Shown here: piece by piece, positions 1-8,855 of the stretch | Layout of the letters: each line of letters opens with the position of its first letter | How positions within the stretch are numbered: position 1 is the first letter of the stretch | From: an uncultured Oceanospirillaceae bacterium | GTDB taxonomy: Bacteria > Pseudomonadota > Gammaproteobacteria > Pseudomonadales > Balneatricaceae | NCBI GenBank assembly: GCA_913057435.1 | Contig: CAJXNY010000011.1 | Location: 1-64,000 of the forward strand | Length of the DNA stretch: 64,000 nucleotides | Direction of reading: 5' to 3' | Program-made: the position numbers and the translations under genes | Notes under the pieces: generated by a model | Seen by the model: the letters and a program-made list of their open reading frames with translations, nothing else | Database searches by the model: none | What the model was told of the DNA's origin: nothing

Positions 1-13
1 ATCTAATTAAGAG

Positions 14-46
14 AAAACCCCGAGCACACTGTGCTTGGGGTTTTTT
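14..46 (+). terminator. Intrinsic terminator, probably of the atp operon
   Basis: A stem with four A-T and four C-G pairs (AAAACCCC against GGGGTTTT) plus the inner GCACA/TGTGC pairs is followed by six T residues. glmU commonly follows atpC in gammaproteobacteria, so this is likely the end of the ATP synthase operon lying to the left of the window; that assignment is inference. The remaining 238 bases before glmU hold no gene that I can see and presumably carry the glmU promoter. Confidence 0.85.
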
Positions 47-284
47 CGTTGTGCGTGATTTTTATATTGAACCCAGTTCCTTCGCTGTTAACACAGAGTT
101 AATTATTATCAGCTAATATTCACTTTTGACGCAGTAGGCTGTTGATCGTGAATCTCCGTAGTAATGCTCTGGGATCAAGGTAAAATCAGCTGCAATTATA
201 AACTTCAGGTTGGCTGCCCTGACGCAGCAGGCTTTACGGCCATAGAGCTTCCTTAACTTCCTTTTTAAGTATTTTGGAGCATAC

Positions 285-1646
285 ATGTCGATAGATGTCG
301 TGGTACTGGCTGCTGGTCAGGGTAGTCGTATGAAATCAGCATTACCGAAAGTATTGCACCCTATCGGTGGCAAGCCGATGGTTCAGCATGTGCTCGACCG
401 AGCAGCTAAGCTGGGCGATATCAAAACTCATGTTGTTATTGGACATGGTGCACAGCAGTTGCAAGCAGCCCTGCAGGGGCAGTCGCTTACCTTCGCATTA
501 CAGGCTGAACAGCTGGGAACAGGGCACGCGGTCGCACAAGCGATGCCTGAAATTACGGGCTCTGGTGTTGTCCTGATACTGTACGGTGATGTTCCACTGA
601 CCAGTTCAGCCACGATGCAAGCTCTGGTCGATATTGCCGCTACCGGTAAGCTTGGCTTGCTAACTGTTCAGCTATCCGATCCTACTGGTTATGGTCGTAT
701 TGTGCGCAACGATGATTGTCAGGTGACTGCGATTGTTGAGCAGAAAGATGCCAATACAGCACAATTGGCAATCAATGAAACAAATACCGGGATTATGGCA
801 GTGCCTTGTGAACGACTGTCAAAATGGCTGCCACAGCTCTCTGCTGAAAACGCCCAGGGTGAATATTATCTGACTGATATTATCGCCATGGCAGCGCAGG
901 ATGGGGTGGAAATAGCCGCGATCCAGCCTGAGAGAGAAGAGGAAGTACAGGGCGTTAATAACCGTATTCAGCAAGCGCAGCTGGAACGCTGGTATCAGCG
1001 TCAGCAGGCTGAAGCATTGATGGTTGCCGGGGTAAGTCTGGCAGACCCTGCGCGGCTGGATATTCGTGGGACCGTTAGCCATGGCCAGGATGTGATGATC
1101 GATGTCAATGTCGTTCTGGAAGGTAAGGTAACACTGGGTGACCAGGTCACTATCGAGTCAAACTGTGTTATCCGTGACTGTGTTATTGAATCTGGCGCGC
1201 ATATCAAAGCAAACTCACATCTGGAACAGACCCATATTGGGCCAGCGTGTGATGTCGGCCCGTTTGCCCGCTTACGGCCGGGTACTGAACTGGCAGCCCA
1301 TGCGAAGATTGGTAACTTTGTTGAAACCAAAAAAGCCCAGATAGGGGCTGGTGCCAAGGTTAGTCACCTTAGCTATATTGGTGATGCTCAGGTCGGTGCT
1401 AGTGCCAATATTGGCGCGGGTACAATCACCTGTAATTACGATGGTGTGAATAAATTCCGTACAGAGATTGGTGCTGATGCCTTTATCGGTTCGAATACTT
1501 CACTAGTGGCCCCTGTAACGATTGGTAAAGGGGCAACCGTTGCAGCAGGCTCGACGGTGACCAAGACCGTTGCTGATAGTGAGCTGGCCGTTGCGCGTGG
1601 TAAGCAGCGTAATATCAGCGGTTGGCAGAAACCAGTAAAGCGCTAA
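285..1646 (+). CDS. glmU: Bifunctional UDP-N-acetylglucosamine pyrophosphorylase / glucosamine-1-phosphate N-acetyltransferase
   Basis: GlmU makes UDP-GlcNAc in the cytoplasm in two steps: acetylation of glucosamine-1-phosphate, then uridylyl transfer; the product feeds peptidoglycan and LPS synthesis. The N-terminal pyrophosphorylase signature [15 protein letters not shown] (residues 8-22) carries Ser where most homologues have Thr (GxGTxM). The C-terminal half is a left-handed beta-helix of hexapeptide repeats with RLRPG, NFVETK and [11 protein letters not shown]. Its 453 residues are close to the 456 of the E. coli enzyme. TTGGAG lies a few bases before the ATG. glmS follows 82 bp downstream, giving the usual glmU-glmS pair. 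Confidence 0.97.
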   Translation: MSIDVVVLAAGQGSRMKSALPKVLHPIGGKPMVQHVLDRAAKLGDIKTHVVIGHGAQQLQAALQGQSLTFALQAEQLGTGHAVAQAMPEITGSGVVLILYGDVPLTSSATMQALVDIAATGKLGLLTVQLSDPTGYGRIVRNDDCQVTAIVEQKDANTAQLAINETNTGIMAVPCERLSKWLPQLSAENAQGEYYLTDIIAMAAQDGVEIAAIQPEREEEVQGVNNRIQQAQLERWYQRQQAEALMVAGVSLADPARLDIRGTVSHGQDVMIDVNVVLEGKVTLGDQVTIESNCVIRDCVIESGAHIKANSHLEQTHIGPACDVGPFARLRPGTELAAHAKIGNFVETKKAQIGAGAKVSHLSYIGDAQVGASANIGAGTITCNYDGVNKFRTEIGADAFIGSNTSLVAPVTIGKGATVAAGSTVTKTVADSELAVARGKQRNISGWQKPVKR

Positions 1647-1728
1647 CCCATAAGGTGCATTTGGGTCTCTTTGGCCCACTTAAGACAATCATTCGGGCAG
1701 CATTGCCCAAGTTTTAACGGTATTTTAT

Positions 1729-3558
1729 ATGTGCGGAATTGTTGGTGCTATTTCACAGCGTCCTGTAAATGAGATCCTTCTTGAAGGTTTACGTCGTCTG
1801 GAATATCGCGGCTATGATTCAGCCGGGATGGCCGTTTGGGATGGCAATAAAATCAACCGGTTGCGCCGTGCAGGTAAGGTACAGTCATTAGCGAATGCGC
1901 TGTTAGAGCAGCCGGTAACTGGGGCTGTGGGTATTGCACATACTCGCTGGGCAACCCATGGTAAGCCGACTGAAGCGAATGCACATCCACACATGTCTGG
2001 CCACGGGCTGGCTCTGGTACACAATGGCATCATCGATAATTTTGAGCCATTGAAAGAGCAGCTAATCGCTGATGGAATTGCCTTTAGCTCGGATACTGAT
2101 TCAGAAGTGGTGGCCCATCTGGTTGCTCGAGAGCTGGGAACGACAGCAGGACTGCGCGAAGCTGTTCAGGCTGTTGTCGAAATGCTGGATGGTGCCTTTG
2201 CGCTGGGTGTTATCAGTGCGGCTCACCCTGATCAGCTGGTTGCTGCGCGCAAAGGTAGCCCATTGGTAATTGGTGTCGGGCTGGGTGGTGAGAACTTTAT
2301 CGCTTCCGACCAGCTGGCGCTGTTACAGGTTACCGACCGCTTTATGTTCCTTAACGAGGGTGAGATTGCCCTGCTGACTCAGCAAAGCATCGAAGTCTGG
2401 GATGCAGCAGGCGAGCCTGTCGAACATGAAGTGATCAGCTATGAACATGGTGTTACCGCTGCAGACAAAGGCGACTTTAAACACTACATGCTCAAGGAAA
2501 TTTATGAACAGCCTGAGGTAGTTGAGCAGACTCTGGCTGGCCGTATTGCCAATGATCGCCTGTTGGAGCAAGCCTTTGGTGCAGATGCTGGAGCGTTGTT
2601 TGATCAGGTTAAGCAGGTACAAATTATTGCCTGCGGCACCAGTTTCCATGCCGGGATGATCGCCAGGTACTGGATTGAAGATCTGGTCGGTATTCCATGT
2701 CATGTGGAGGTTGCCAGCGAATTCCGTTATCGCACGGTTGTGATTCCTGAGGGTACGCTGTTCCTGACGATCTCACAGTCCGGTGAAACCGCTGATACGC
2801 TGGCGGCATTGCGTGAAGTGAAATCCCGGGTGCTGGGCTGTCTGGCGATCTGTAACGTGCCTGGCAGCTCACTGGTACGCGAGTCTGACCTGAGCCTGAT
2901 GACTAATGCCGGGCCTGAAATTGGCGTTGCATCGACCAAAGCGTTTACCACCCAGCTGGTTGCTCTGATGCTGACAACGCTGGCACTGGGTCGTCGTAAT
3001 GGACTGACAGCTGAGCGGGAGCAGGCCATCGTTAAGGCACTGGCTGGGTTACCGGTACTGCTGCGTGAAGCACTGGAGATGGGCGGTAGTATTCAGCAGA
3101 TGGCTCAGGCGTTTGCAGAGAAGCAGCACGCCCTGTTCCTTGGCCGTGGGAGTCTTTATCCGGTGGCGATGGAAGGCGCCCTCAAATTAAAAGAGATCTC
3201 CTATATTCATGCAGAGGCCTACCCGGCAGGTGAACTTAAACATGGCCCGCTGGCACTGGTCGACAAAGATATGCCGGTAGTCACGGTTGCGCCACGTAAT
3301 GATATGCTGGACAAGCTTAAGGCGAACCTGCAGGAAGTCCGCGCCCGCGGTGGCGAGTTGTTTGTGTTTGCCGGTTGCACTCAGTCGGTGAAAGCTGAAG
3401 ATGGAGTGGCAGTACTTGAAGTGCCAGATATTGATATGTTGCTGGAGCCGATTCTCTACACCATTCCTTTACAGCTATTGTCCTACCATGTTGCCGTACT
3501 TAAAGGTACCGATGTGGATCAGCCGCGTAATTTAGCTAAGTCGGTTACCGTTGAGTAA
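1729..3558 (+). CDS. glmS: Glutamine--fructose-6-phosphate aminotransferase (isomerizing)
   Basis: GlmS converts fructose-6-phosphate and glutamine to glucosamine-6-phosphate, the first committed step toward UDP-GlcNAc. The protein starts MCGIVGA, so Cys2 becomes the N-terminal nucleophile of the glutamine amidotransferase domain (to about residue 220). Two SIS sugar-isomerase domains follow (CGTSFHAG and SQSGETADT in the first), and the C-terminus ends DQPRNLAKSVTVE, typical of the family. Length 609 matches E. coli GlmS. It sits directly downstream of glmU. I see no obvious glmS ribozyme, and in gammaproteobacteria regulation is usually by small RNAs acting on the leader. Confidence 0.97.
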   Translation: MCGIVGAISQRPVNEILLEGLRRLEYRGYDSAGMAVWDGNKINRLRRAGKVQSLANALLEQPVTGAVGIAHTRWATHGKPTEANAHPHMSGHGLALVHNGIIDNFEPLKEQLIADGIAFSSDTDSEVVAHLVARELGTTAGLREAVQAVVEMLDGAFALGVISAAHPDQLVAARKGSPLVIGVGLGGENFIASDQLALLQVTDRFMFLNEGEIALLTQQSIEVWDAAGEPVEHEVISYEHGVTAADKGDFKHYMLKEIYEQPEVVEQTLAGRIANDRLLEQAFGADAGALFDQVKQVQIIACGTSFHAGMIARYWIEDLVGIPCHVEVASEFRYRTVVIPEGTLFLTISQSGETADTLAALREVKSRVLGCLAICNVPGSSLVRESDLSLMTNAGPEIGVASTKAFTTQLVALMLTTLALGRRNGLTAEREQAIVKALAGLPVLLREALEMGGSIQQMAQAFAEKQHALFLGRGSLYPVAMEGALKLKEISYIHAEAYPAGELKHGPLALVDKDMPVVTVAPRNDMLDKLKANLQEVRARGGELFVFAGCTQSVKAEDGVAVLEVPDIDMLLEPILYTIPLQLLSYHVAVLKGTDVDQPRNLAKSVTVE

Positions 3559-3584
3559 CTGCGCGCCTTCGTCGTCAACGTATA

Positions 3585-3612
3585 GCCTGCCAGCCAGACT
3601 GTCGGGCTTTAC
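3585..3612 (+). terminator. Possible weak terminator after glmS
   Basis: An imperfect hairpin (AGCCTGCCAG against CTGTCGGGCT, one mismatch and one wobble, loop CCAGA) is followed by only TTT. It lies between glmS and an unrelated gene pair, so a terminator is plausible, but the T-tract is weak. Confidence 0.45.
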
Positions 3613-3695
3613 CATTCTCTCTGGTTAAATTTCAGCGACATCTGTAAATTGCAGTTACACTCATAAAGCCAAAAGCTTATAGGGAGGTAATGGCG

Positions 3696-4511
3696 ATGCG
3701 ATCAACGATGTTGGCAGTAGTGTTATTGGCTGGGGCAGTATCCGTTCAGGCGGAAACGCTGGCCTTTGGGATAGTGCCACAGCAGTCGGCGAAAAAACTG
3801 GCTAAAAAATGGACCCCCATCCTGCGCTATATTAGCGCTAAAACCGGTGATGACTATACCTTCGGTACCGCAAAAAACATTCCTACCTTCGAAAAGCGAC
3901 TGGCCGATGGTCAATACGACATTGCCTATATGAACCCTTATCATTACACCGTCTTTAACCGTCAGCCTGGTTATCAGGCGTTGGCTCGACAGAAAGACAA
4001 AAAGATCAAAGGGATCATGGTCGTTCACAAGGACAGCCCACTGCAGAGCCTATCTGAGCTGGCTAATCAGAAGCTGGCATTTCCAGCCCCGGCGGCGTTT
4101 GCGGCCAGTGTATTGCCCCGTGCACAACTGACTACGGATAACATTCCGTTTAAAGCCGCGTATGTTTCATCCCATGACTCGGTGTACCTCAATGTCGCTA
4201 AAGGCTATTTTCCGGCGGGCGGCGGGGTGATGCGCACTTTTAATAACACGGCTCCTGAAGTCCGAGCTCAGTTACGAGTGCTCTGGACGACCCGGACGTT
4301 TACGCCCCATGCGATCGCTGCTCATCCATCTGTTGATTCCGCCACAGTCTCACGGTTGAGTCAGGCACTGCTGGGGATGAACACTGACCCGGAAGGTCAG
4401 GCGCTACTGAAAACAATCAACTTCAAAGGGATGCAGCTGGCACAGGATAAAGACTGGGATGATGTTCGTAATCTTGGCCTTAACATGCTGGACCAGCTGA
4501 TCAAGCAGTAA
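3696..4511 (+). CDS. Phosphate/phosphonate-type periplasmic substrate-binding protein (PhnD-like)
   Basis: The protein has a signal peptide (MRSTMLAVVLLAGAVSVQA) and then the PhnD-family fold: FGIVPQQSAKKLAKKWTPIL at the start of the mature part and DIAYMNPYHYTVF, the segment that contributes to ligand binding in the family. I chose the ATG at 3696 because GGGAGG lies eight bases before it; the ATG six bases upstream is too close to that site. No ABC ATPase or permease gene is adjacent. Instead a histidine kinase begins four bases after the stop codon. I infer a sensory role, with the binding protein presenting a ligand to the kinase, rather than transport. The ligand is unknown. Confidence 0.8.
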   Translation: MRSTMLAVVLLAGAVSVQAETLAFGIVPQQSAKKLAKKWTPILRYISAKTGDDYTFGTAKNIPTFEKRLADGQYDIAYMNPYHYTVFNRQPGYQALARQKDKKIKGIMVVHKDSPLQSLSELANQKLAFPAPAAFAASVLPRAQLTTDNIPFKAAYVSSHDSVYLNVAKGYFPAGGGVMRTFNNTAPEVRAQLRVLWTTRTFTPHAIAAHPSVDSATVSRLSQALLGMNTDPEGQALLKTINFKGMQLAQDKDWDDVRNLGLNMLDQLIKQ

Positions 4512-4515
4512 CACG

Positions 4516-6180
4516 ATGTCCTTACGCTGGAAAACAATCCTTGGTATCGCCCTCATTGAAGGGCTGCTGTTGCTGTTACTGGTGTATACCGCACTTGGGT
4601 ATATGCGCAGTACCAGTTACGACAGCCTGCTCAAGCGAGCGCAGACAACCGCCTCGTTATTCGCAACCACCACAAAGGATGCTGTCCTGTCCTATGATCT
4701 GGCATCACTGGAAACTTTTACCTATGAGCTGATGACCAACCCGGACATGGAGTATGCCCGGGTGGTAGGGGCTGATGGTAATGTGTTTGCTGCTTCAGGT
4801 GATGCGGTACTACTGGCTCAACCTTTTGTGCCCGACCAGTCGCCAGAACTGATTGATGATGGGGTGTTCGATGTACAGGCCAGCATTGTCGAGGGTGGCG
4901 AGGTGTATGGTCGGGTGCAGATTGGTATTGATACCGCATCACTTGAGCAAGCTATCTCTGCCACTCAAAGCTGGAGTATCACGATTGCCAGTGTTGAGAT
5001 GGTACTGGTTGCATTGTTCTCCTTCGTACTGGGAACCTACCTCACTTCACAACTGGCAACATTGCGGCGGGCGGCGAAAAATGTCGCCCGGGGTGATCTG
5101 GAAACTGAAGTGCCTATTAGTAGCCGGGATGAAATTGCGGAAGTGGGGCAGGCGTTCAATGTCATGATTGACCGGCTGAGAGCAACCCAGCAGAAGCGGG
5201 ATCAGTATGAGGTTGAGTTGAAAGAGCTGAATCAGACCCTGGAAGATCGGGTTGAGCGCCGTACCGCCGCTCTGATGAAGAGTAATGATGATCTCAAAGG
5301 TGCAAATCAGCAGATTCAGCAAACCCAGGCTCAGCTGCTGCAATCAGAAAAAATGGCATCACTGGGCCAGATGGCAGCCGGGGTTGCCCATGAGATCAAC
5401 AATCCGGTTGGCTTTGTGATGAGCAACATTGCCAGCCTGAACGGTTACGTTGAGAGCTATCAGGGGCTGGAACAGAAAGTGCGGCCCTTACTGCAACTGG
5501 AGCCTGCCAGCCCCGAGTGGCAGGTGCATAAGCGTGAACTGGATACCTTTATGACAGCGGAGGATTTCGAGTTTATCCATGATGATATCCGCGAATTGAT
5601 GGTAGACACCCTGGAGGGGTCCCGGCGAATTCGCGACATTGTGCAGGGACTTAAAGAATTCTCACATGTGGATCAGGCTGAGCAGCAAGAAGCGGACCTG
5701 AACCAGTGTCTGGAGACGACGCTCAAAATCGTCAATAGTGAGCTTAAATACAGTTGTACCATCCATAAAGACCTCAAACCACTGCCGTTACTGAACTGCA
5801 GCCCCGGGCAACTAAACCAGGTGTTTATGAACTTGCTGGTCAATGCGGGTCAGGCTGTTGGTGAAGAGGGCGGGGTGATCGGAATTCGCAGTCGTGAACG
5901 GGCTGAGGATATTGAGATACAGGTGTTTGATAATGGTCAGGGTATTGCTGCGGCACATGTTTCCCAGCTGTTTGACCCTTTTTTTACCACCAAACCGGTG
6001 GGCGAAGGTACCGGGCTGGGGCTGGCAATTTCCTATGGCATCATTGAAGACCACCATGGTGCTATTACCGTGAAGAGCAAACCGGGTGTGGGCACCTGCT
6101 TTACTATCCGGTTACCAAAGCGTGGCATTACCCGTACTGCAGATGAGTCAGGCGCTGAGCTGGCGGCAATGGCAGATTGA
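4516..6180 (+). CDS. Membrane sensor histidine kinase paired with a PhnD-like protein
   Basis: Predicted layout: transmembrane helix about residues 7-28, a periplasmic sensor region to about 150, a second helix about 152-176, a HAMP segment (RRAAKNVARGDLETEVPISS), a coiled coil rich in Gln/Glu, then HisKA with the phospho-acceptor His292 in GVAHEINNPVGF. The ATPase domain follows with an N box (NLLVNAGQAV), DNGQGIA, FFTTKPVGEGTGLGL and a normal C-terminus. The HEINNP form of the H box is typical of NtrB/DctB-like kinases. No response regulator gene lies nearby, so its partner is elsewhere. Start 4 nt after the upstream stop suggests co-transcription and translational coupling with the binding protein. 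Confidence 0.9.
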   Translation: MSLRWKTILGIALIEGLLLLLLVYTALGYMRSTSYDSLLKRAQTTASLFATTTKDAVLSYDLASLETFTYELMTNPDMEYARVVGADGNVFAASGDAVLLAQPFVPDQSPELIDDGVFDVQASIVEGGEVYGRVQIGIDTASLEQAISATQSWSITIASVEMVLVALFSFVLGTYLTSQLATLRRAAKNVARGDLETEVPISSRDEIAEVGQAFNVMIDRLRATQQKRDQYEVELKELNQTLEDRVERRTAALMKSNDDLKGANQQIQQTQAQLLQSEKMASLGQMAAGVAHEINNPVGFVMSNIASLNGYVESYQGLEQKVRPLLQLEPASPEWQVHKRELDTFMTAEDFEFIHDDIRELMVDTLEGSRRIRDIVQGLKEFSHVDQAEQQEADLNQCLETTLKIVNSELKYSCTIHKDLKPLPLLNCSPGQLNQVFMNLLVNAGQAVGEEGGVIGIRSRERAEDIEIQVFDNGQGIAAAHVSQLFDPFFTTKPVGEGTGLGLAISYGIIEDHHGAITVKSKPGVGTCFTIRLPKRGITRTADESGAELAAMAD

Positions 6181-6191
6181 GCTTGAATTCG

Positions 6192-6220
6192 GGTAGAGCC
6201 GATGACGCATCGGCTCTACC
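6192..6220. terminator. Perfect hairpin between convergent genes
   Basis: A 13-bp perfect stem (GGTAGAGCCGATG / CATCGGCTCTACC) with a three-base loop lies between the stop of the histidine kinase and the stop of the convergent small gene. There is no T-tract on either side, so it may work as a transcript-end structure rather than a classical intrinsic terminator. Confidence 0.6.
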
Positions 6221-6227
6221 GATGGGG

Positions 6228-6437
6228 TCAGCTATCTTCAAACCAGAACTCTTCATCAATGTCGTGCGCTAAAACCTTCTCTTCCTGATGGCGTTCTATT
6301 GCACGGCGGGCGGCAAGGGAACGTTGCGAGGCGCGTTTTTTCTGCTTAATCTTTTCCTCCTCTTTAAAGCCGACGAGTACATCAAAGATTTCAGTGGGCA
6401 GAGTTTGTGTGGTGTCTGTGTTCTTCCGTAGTTGCAT
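6228..6437 (-). CDS. Small charged protein, possibly PA3496-like
   Basis: A 69-residue protein without signal peptide or membrane helix. The middle is rich in Lys/Arg (KRASQRSLAARRAIERH) and the C-terminus is acidic and aromatic (DIDEEFWFEDS). This layout, an ARRAIExH helix followed by an acidic tail, resembles a small family annotated from Pseudomonas PA3496, but I cannot confirm this without a search. Codon use and the position just after a hairpin and before a 200-bp gap support a real gene. AGGAGAAAG lies a few bases upstream of the ATG on the minus strand, a good ribosome binding site. Confidence 0.65.
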   Translation of the reverse strand: MQLRKNTDTTQTLPTEIFDVLVGFKEEEKIKQKKRASQRSLAARRAIERHQEEKVLAHDIDEEFWFEDS

Positions 6438-6641
6438 AACACTTTCTCCTCAACAGCCGCTGTCGAAGAACCCGGGAACAATCCTGTGTGCCCGGGGCAG
6501 AAACAGCGTTCAATTGCGTTTTATCGCACTACTGCTTAAATATCAACCAGTGATTAGTGGGAGAAAGAGTAAAAGTGCGCCATGTCAGGATTGTGACACC
6601 CTGACTGCAGAGGTATGAAAGTGTGACGGGCAGGTGGAAAA

Positions 6642-7523
6642 TTACTTGGGCGGACGGCGCACCGGTAAGCGTTTGTCATTCTGACGCAGGGATCGTAACG
6701 AACGCTTAATCGTTTTCAGGTGGTCCAGCAGGCCAGGGCCCAGCCGCATGGCAACGCCGACTGCAAGTACATCGATTACTACCAGATGCAGAACACGGGA
6801 AGACATCAGCGTACTGAGGTCTTTATCTTCCTCCACATCGATATGGATCGGAATGGTGGCCAGGTCTGCCAGAGGCGTATTGCCCGGGCACAGGGAGATC
6901 ACTGTGGCACCGGTTTCCCGGACCAGTTTGACGGTATGCAGCAGGTCTTTGGTACGGCCCGTCTGAGAGATGGCTACCACCACATCGTTATCACCCAGGG
7001 TGACAGCGGAGATGGTCTGCATATGGGGATCGTCGTAGGCGGCAGCCGATATCTTCAGCCGGAAGAATTTATGCTGAGCGTCGGTGCAGACCGGTGCGGA
7101 GGCACCAAAACCATAGAACTCAACCCGATTGGCGGTGGCCAGGGCGGTGATCGCATCCTCCAGTGATTCTGCTGGCAGTCGATCGCGAATATTGATCAGA
7201 TTACCGATCATGGAGTCGAAGATCTTCTGCTTAAACTCACTGACCGTATCTTTGCTGTTCAGTGAGAACTGCTCAAAGTTGGCGCTGCTGGCCAGCCCCT
7301 GAGCCAGCGTCAGTTTAAAATCCTGGAAGCCGTCATAGTTCAGCGCACGGCAGAACCGCACCACCGTAGGCTCACTGACGCTGGCCTCGGAAGCCAGGTC
7401 GACAATGCGCATATGGATGACTTCATCCGGTTGGGTAAGGACATAGTCCGCTACCTTTTGTTCTGACTTGCGCAGCTTTGGCCGCGCATCCGCAATGGAC
7501 TGCAGCAGATTGAACGAATTCAA
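6642..7523 (-). CDS. hexR: MurR/RpiR-family transcriptional regulator, HexR-like
   Basis: The N-terminal RpiR-type helix-turn-helix (SEQKVADYVL, then VSEPTVVRFCRALNYDGFQDFK) is followed by a SIS sugar-phosphate-binding domain (FYGFGASAPV, AISQTGRTKDLL). HexR proteins repress central sugar metabolism genes and are released by KDPG; here the SIS domain suggests a phosphorylated-sugar effector. The start is a TTG codon, which gives the usual HexR N-terminus (NLLQSIADARPKLRKSEQKV). It is divergent from a TRAP transporter binding-protein gene, so it may also control that system; this last point is inference. Length 293 is normal. Confidence 0.85.
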   Translation of the reverse strand: MNSFNLLQSIADARPKLRKSEQKVADYVLTQPDEVIHMRIVDLASEASVSEPTVVRFCRALNYDGFQDFKLTLAQGLASSANFEQFSLNSKDTVSEFKQKIFDSMIGNLINIRDRLPAESLEDAITALATANRVEFYGFGASAPVCTDAQHKFFRLKISAAAYDDPHMQTISAVTLGDNDVVVAISQTGRTKDLLHTVKLVRETGATVISLCPGNTPLADLATIPIHIDVEEDKDLSTLMSSRVLHLVVIDVLAVGVAMRLGPGLLDHLKTIKRSLRSLRQNDKRLPVRRPPK

Positions 7524-7550
7524 GAGGATCTCTCATCTGACCTGTAGAAA

Positions 7551-7570
7551 CTGCACCGAGTATATCAATG
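7551..7570. promoter_or_regulatory. Candidate promoter/operator of hexR, shared with the dctQ upstream region
   Basis: In the hexR-dctP gap the sequence CTGCACCGAGTATATCAAT occurs; in the dctQ upstream region (10900-10915) CTGCA-AAGTATATCAAT occurs. On the minus strand both read ATTGATATACT then TGCAG, and TATACT could be a -10 hexamer for hexR and for dctQM. The identity may reflect a shared promoter architecture or a common operator. Confidence 0.4.
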
Positions 7571-7657
7571 TTGTTATCTCAGCTCACCCTGTCTGCTGCA
7601 CCTGCCAAATTGCGACCTGACAGGGGGCGTGGTACTTTTTGTACCTTCACCGAGGAT

Positions 7658-7665
7658 AATAACAA
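7658..7665 (+). promoter_or_regulatory. Candidate Hfq/Crc target motif at the dctP ribosome binding site
   Basis: AATAACAA fits the AANAANAA catabolite-activity motif described for Crc/Hfq targets in Pseudomonas, and it directly abuts the AAAGGAG ribosome binding site of the GTG-started dctP gene. A crc gene is present in this window at 46620-47393. Function is inferred from position and sequence only. Confidence 0.4.
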
Positions 7666-7677
7666 AGGAGTGCACGC

Positions 7678-8757
7678 GTGAAACGTCGTGACTTGATTAA
7701 AGCAGCAGGCCTGGCAGCTGCCGCAGGTGCAGCCGTTGCAACTGCACCGGCTCATGCCGAAAAGAAAATCCGCTGGAAAATGGTAACCACCTGGCCGAAG
7801 AATTTCCCAGGCCTGGGTACGGGTGCTAACCACCTGGCAAAACTGATCAATGAGATGAGTGCCGGACGCATTGACGTAAAAGTGTACGGTGCCAAAGAGT
7901 TGGTGGGTGCACTGGAGATTTTTGATGCAGTCTCTCAGGGGACAGCTGAAATGGGTCATGGTGCCTCTTATTACTGGAAAGGTAAGAGTCGCGCGGCACA
8001 GTTCTTCGCTGCCGTACCTTTCGGCCTGACAGCCCAGGAGATGAACGGCTGGCTGTACCACGGTGGTGGTATGGAGTTGTGGGAAGAAACTTACGCACCT
8101 TTCGGTCTGGTCCCAGGTGCTGCCGGTAACACCGGGGTACAGATGGGCGGCTGGTTCAACAAGGAGATCAACTCCGTTGCTGACCTGGAAGGTCTGAAAA
8201 TGCGTATGCCTGGGCTCGGCGGTGAAGTGCTCAAGCGTGCCGGTGGTACACCGGTGCTGCTGCCTGGAGGGGAAATCTTCCCGGCGCTGCAGTCCGGTGC
8301 TATCGACGCGACTGAGTGGGTCGGCCCTTACAACGATATGGCGTTTGGTCTGCACAAAGCGGCCAAATACTACTACTACCCGGGCTGGCATGAGCCAGGT
8401 ACTACGCTGGAGTGTTTCGTTAACAAAGCTGCACTGGAAGCGTTGCCGAAAGATCTGCAGATGATTGTGCGCTCTGCAATCAAAATCGCCAACCAGGATA
8501 TGCTGGCTGACTTCACAGCCAAGAACAACAAGGCGCTGGAACAGCTGGTCACTCAGCACGGTGTTGAGTTGCGCAAATTCCCGGATGAGGTACTGCAGAA
8601 ACTGCGTCTGCTGTCTGACGCGGTGGTACGTGAAGAAGCGGATAAAGACCCGATGACTAAAAAAGTTTACGAGTCCTTTGTACAGTTCCGTGACCAGGCA
8701 ACCAAGTGGCATGCGGTGTCTGAGCAGGCCTACCTGAACGGCCGTAACCTGAGCTGA
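7678..8757 (+). CDS. TRAP transporter substrate-binding protein, TakP-like (2-oxo/carboxylic acid)
   Basis: This is the periplasmic receptor of a tripartite TRAP transporter. A twin-arginine signal (MKRRDLIKAAGLAAAAGA ... APAHA) precedes the DctP-type domain. The segments MGHGASYYWKG, NTGVQMGGWFNKEI, LKMRMPGLGG and ATEWVGPYND (Glu213, Trp214) closely follow TakP-type receptors, which bind small 2-oxo acids such as pyruvate together with a cation; the exact ligand here is not known. The start is GTG, placed by AAAGGAG seven bases upstream. Its permease genes lie just downstream on the opposite strand, separated by two terminators, so receptor and channel are independently transcribed. Confidence 0.92.
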   Translation: MKRRDLIKAAGLAAAAGAAVATAPAHAEKKIRWKMVTTWPKNFPGLGTGANHLAKLINEMSAGRIDVKVYGAKELVGALEIFDAVSQGTAEMGHGASYYWKGKSRAAQFFAAVPFGLTAQEMNGWLYHGGGMELWEETYAPFGLVPGAAGNTGVQMGGWFNKEINSVADLEGLKMRMPGLGGEVLKRAGGTPVLLPGGEIFPALQSGAIDATEWVGPYNDMAFGLHKAAKYYYYPGWHEPGTTLECFVNKAALEALPKDLQMIVRSAIKIANQDMLADFTAKNNKALEQLVTQHGVELRKFPDEVLQKLRLLSDAVVREEADKDPMTKKVYESFVQFRDQATKWHAVSEQAYLNGRNLS

Positions 8758-8775
8758 GCTTTCGCCAGGCAATAA

Positions 8776-8799
8776 AAAAGCAGACCCAGGTCTGCTTTT
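8776..8799 (+). terminator. Terminator of dctP
   Basis: An 11-bp perfect stem (AAAAGCAGACC / GGTCTGCTTTT) with a two-base loop, ending in four T, begins 18 bases after the dctP stop codon. Confidence 0.85.
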
Positions 8800-8804
8800 G
8801 ATAG

Positions 8805-8828
8805 AACCCTGCCTCGGCAGGGTTTTTT
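8805..8828 (+). terminator. Second terminator between convergent dctP and dctM
   Basis: A 9-bp perfect stem (AACCCTGCC / GGCAGGGTT) with a TC loop is followed by a run of T. It is in tandem with the hairpin just upstream and lies before the 3' end of the convergent dctM gene. Confidence 0.85.
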
Positions 8829-8855
8829 ATGTGTGCTTTACACCTGGCTCAGTGT

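Noticed and set aside
7579..8772. 397-residue open frame on the minus strand across dctP
   Set aside because: It lies fully antisense to a clear TRAP receptor gene, its translation is Cys/His-rich without family signals, and it has no ribosome binding site.
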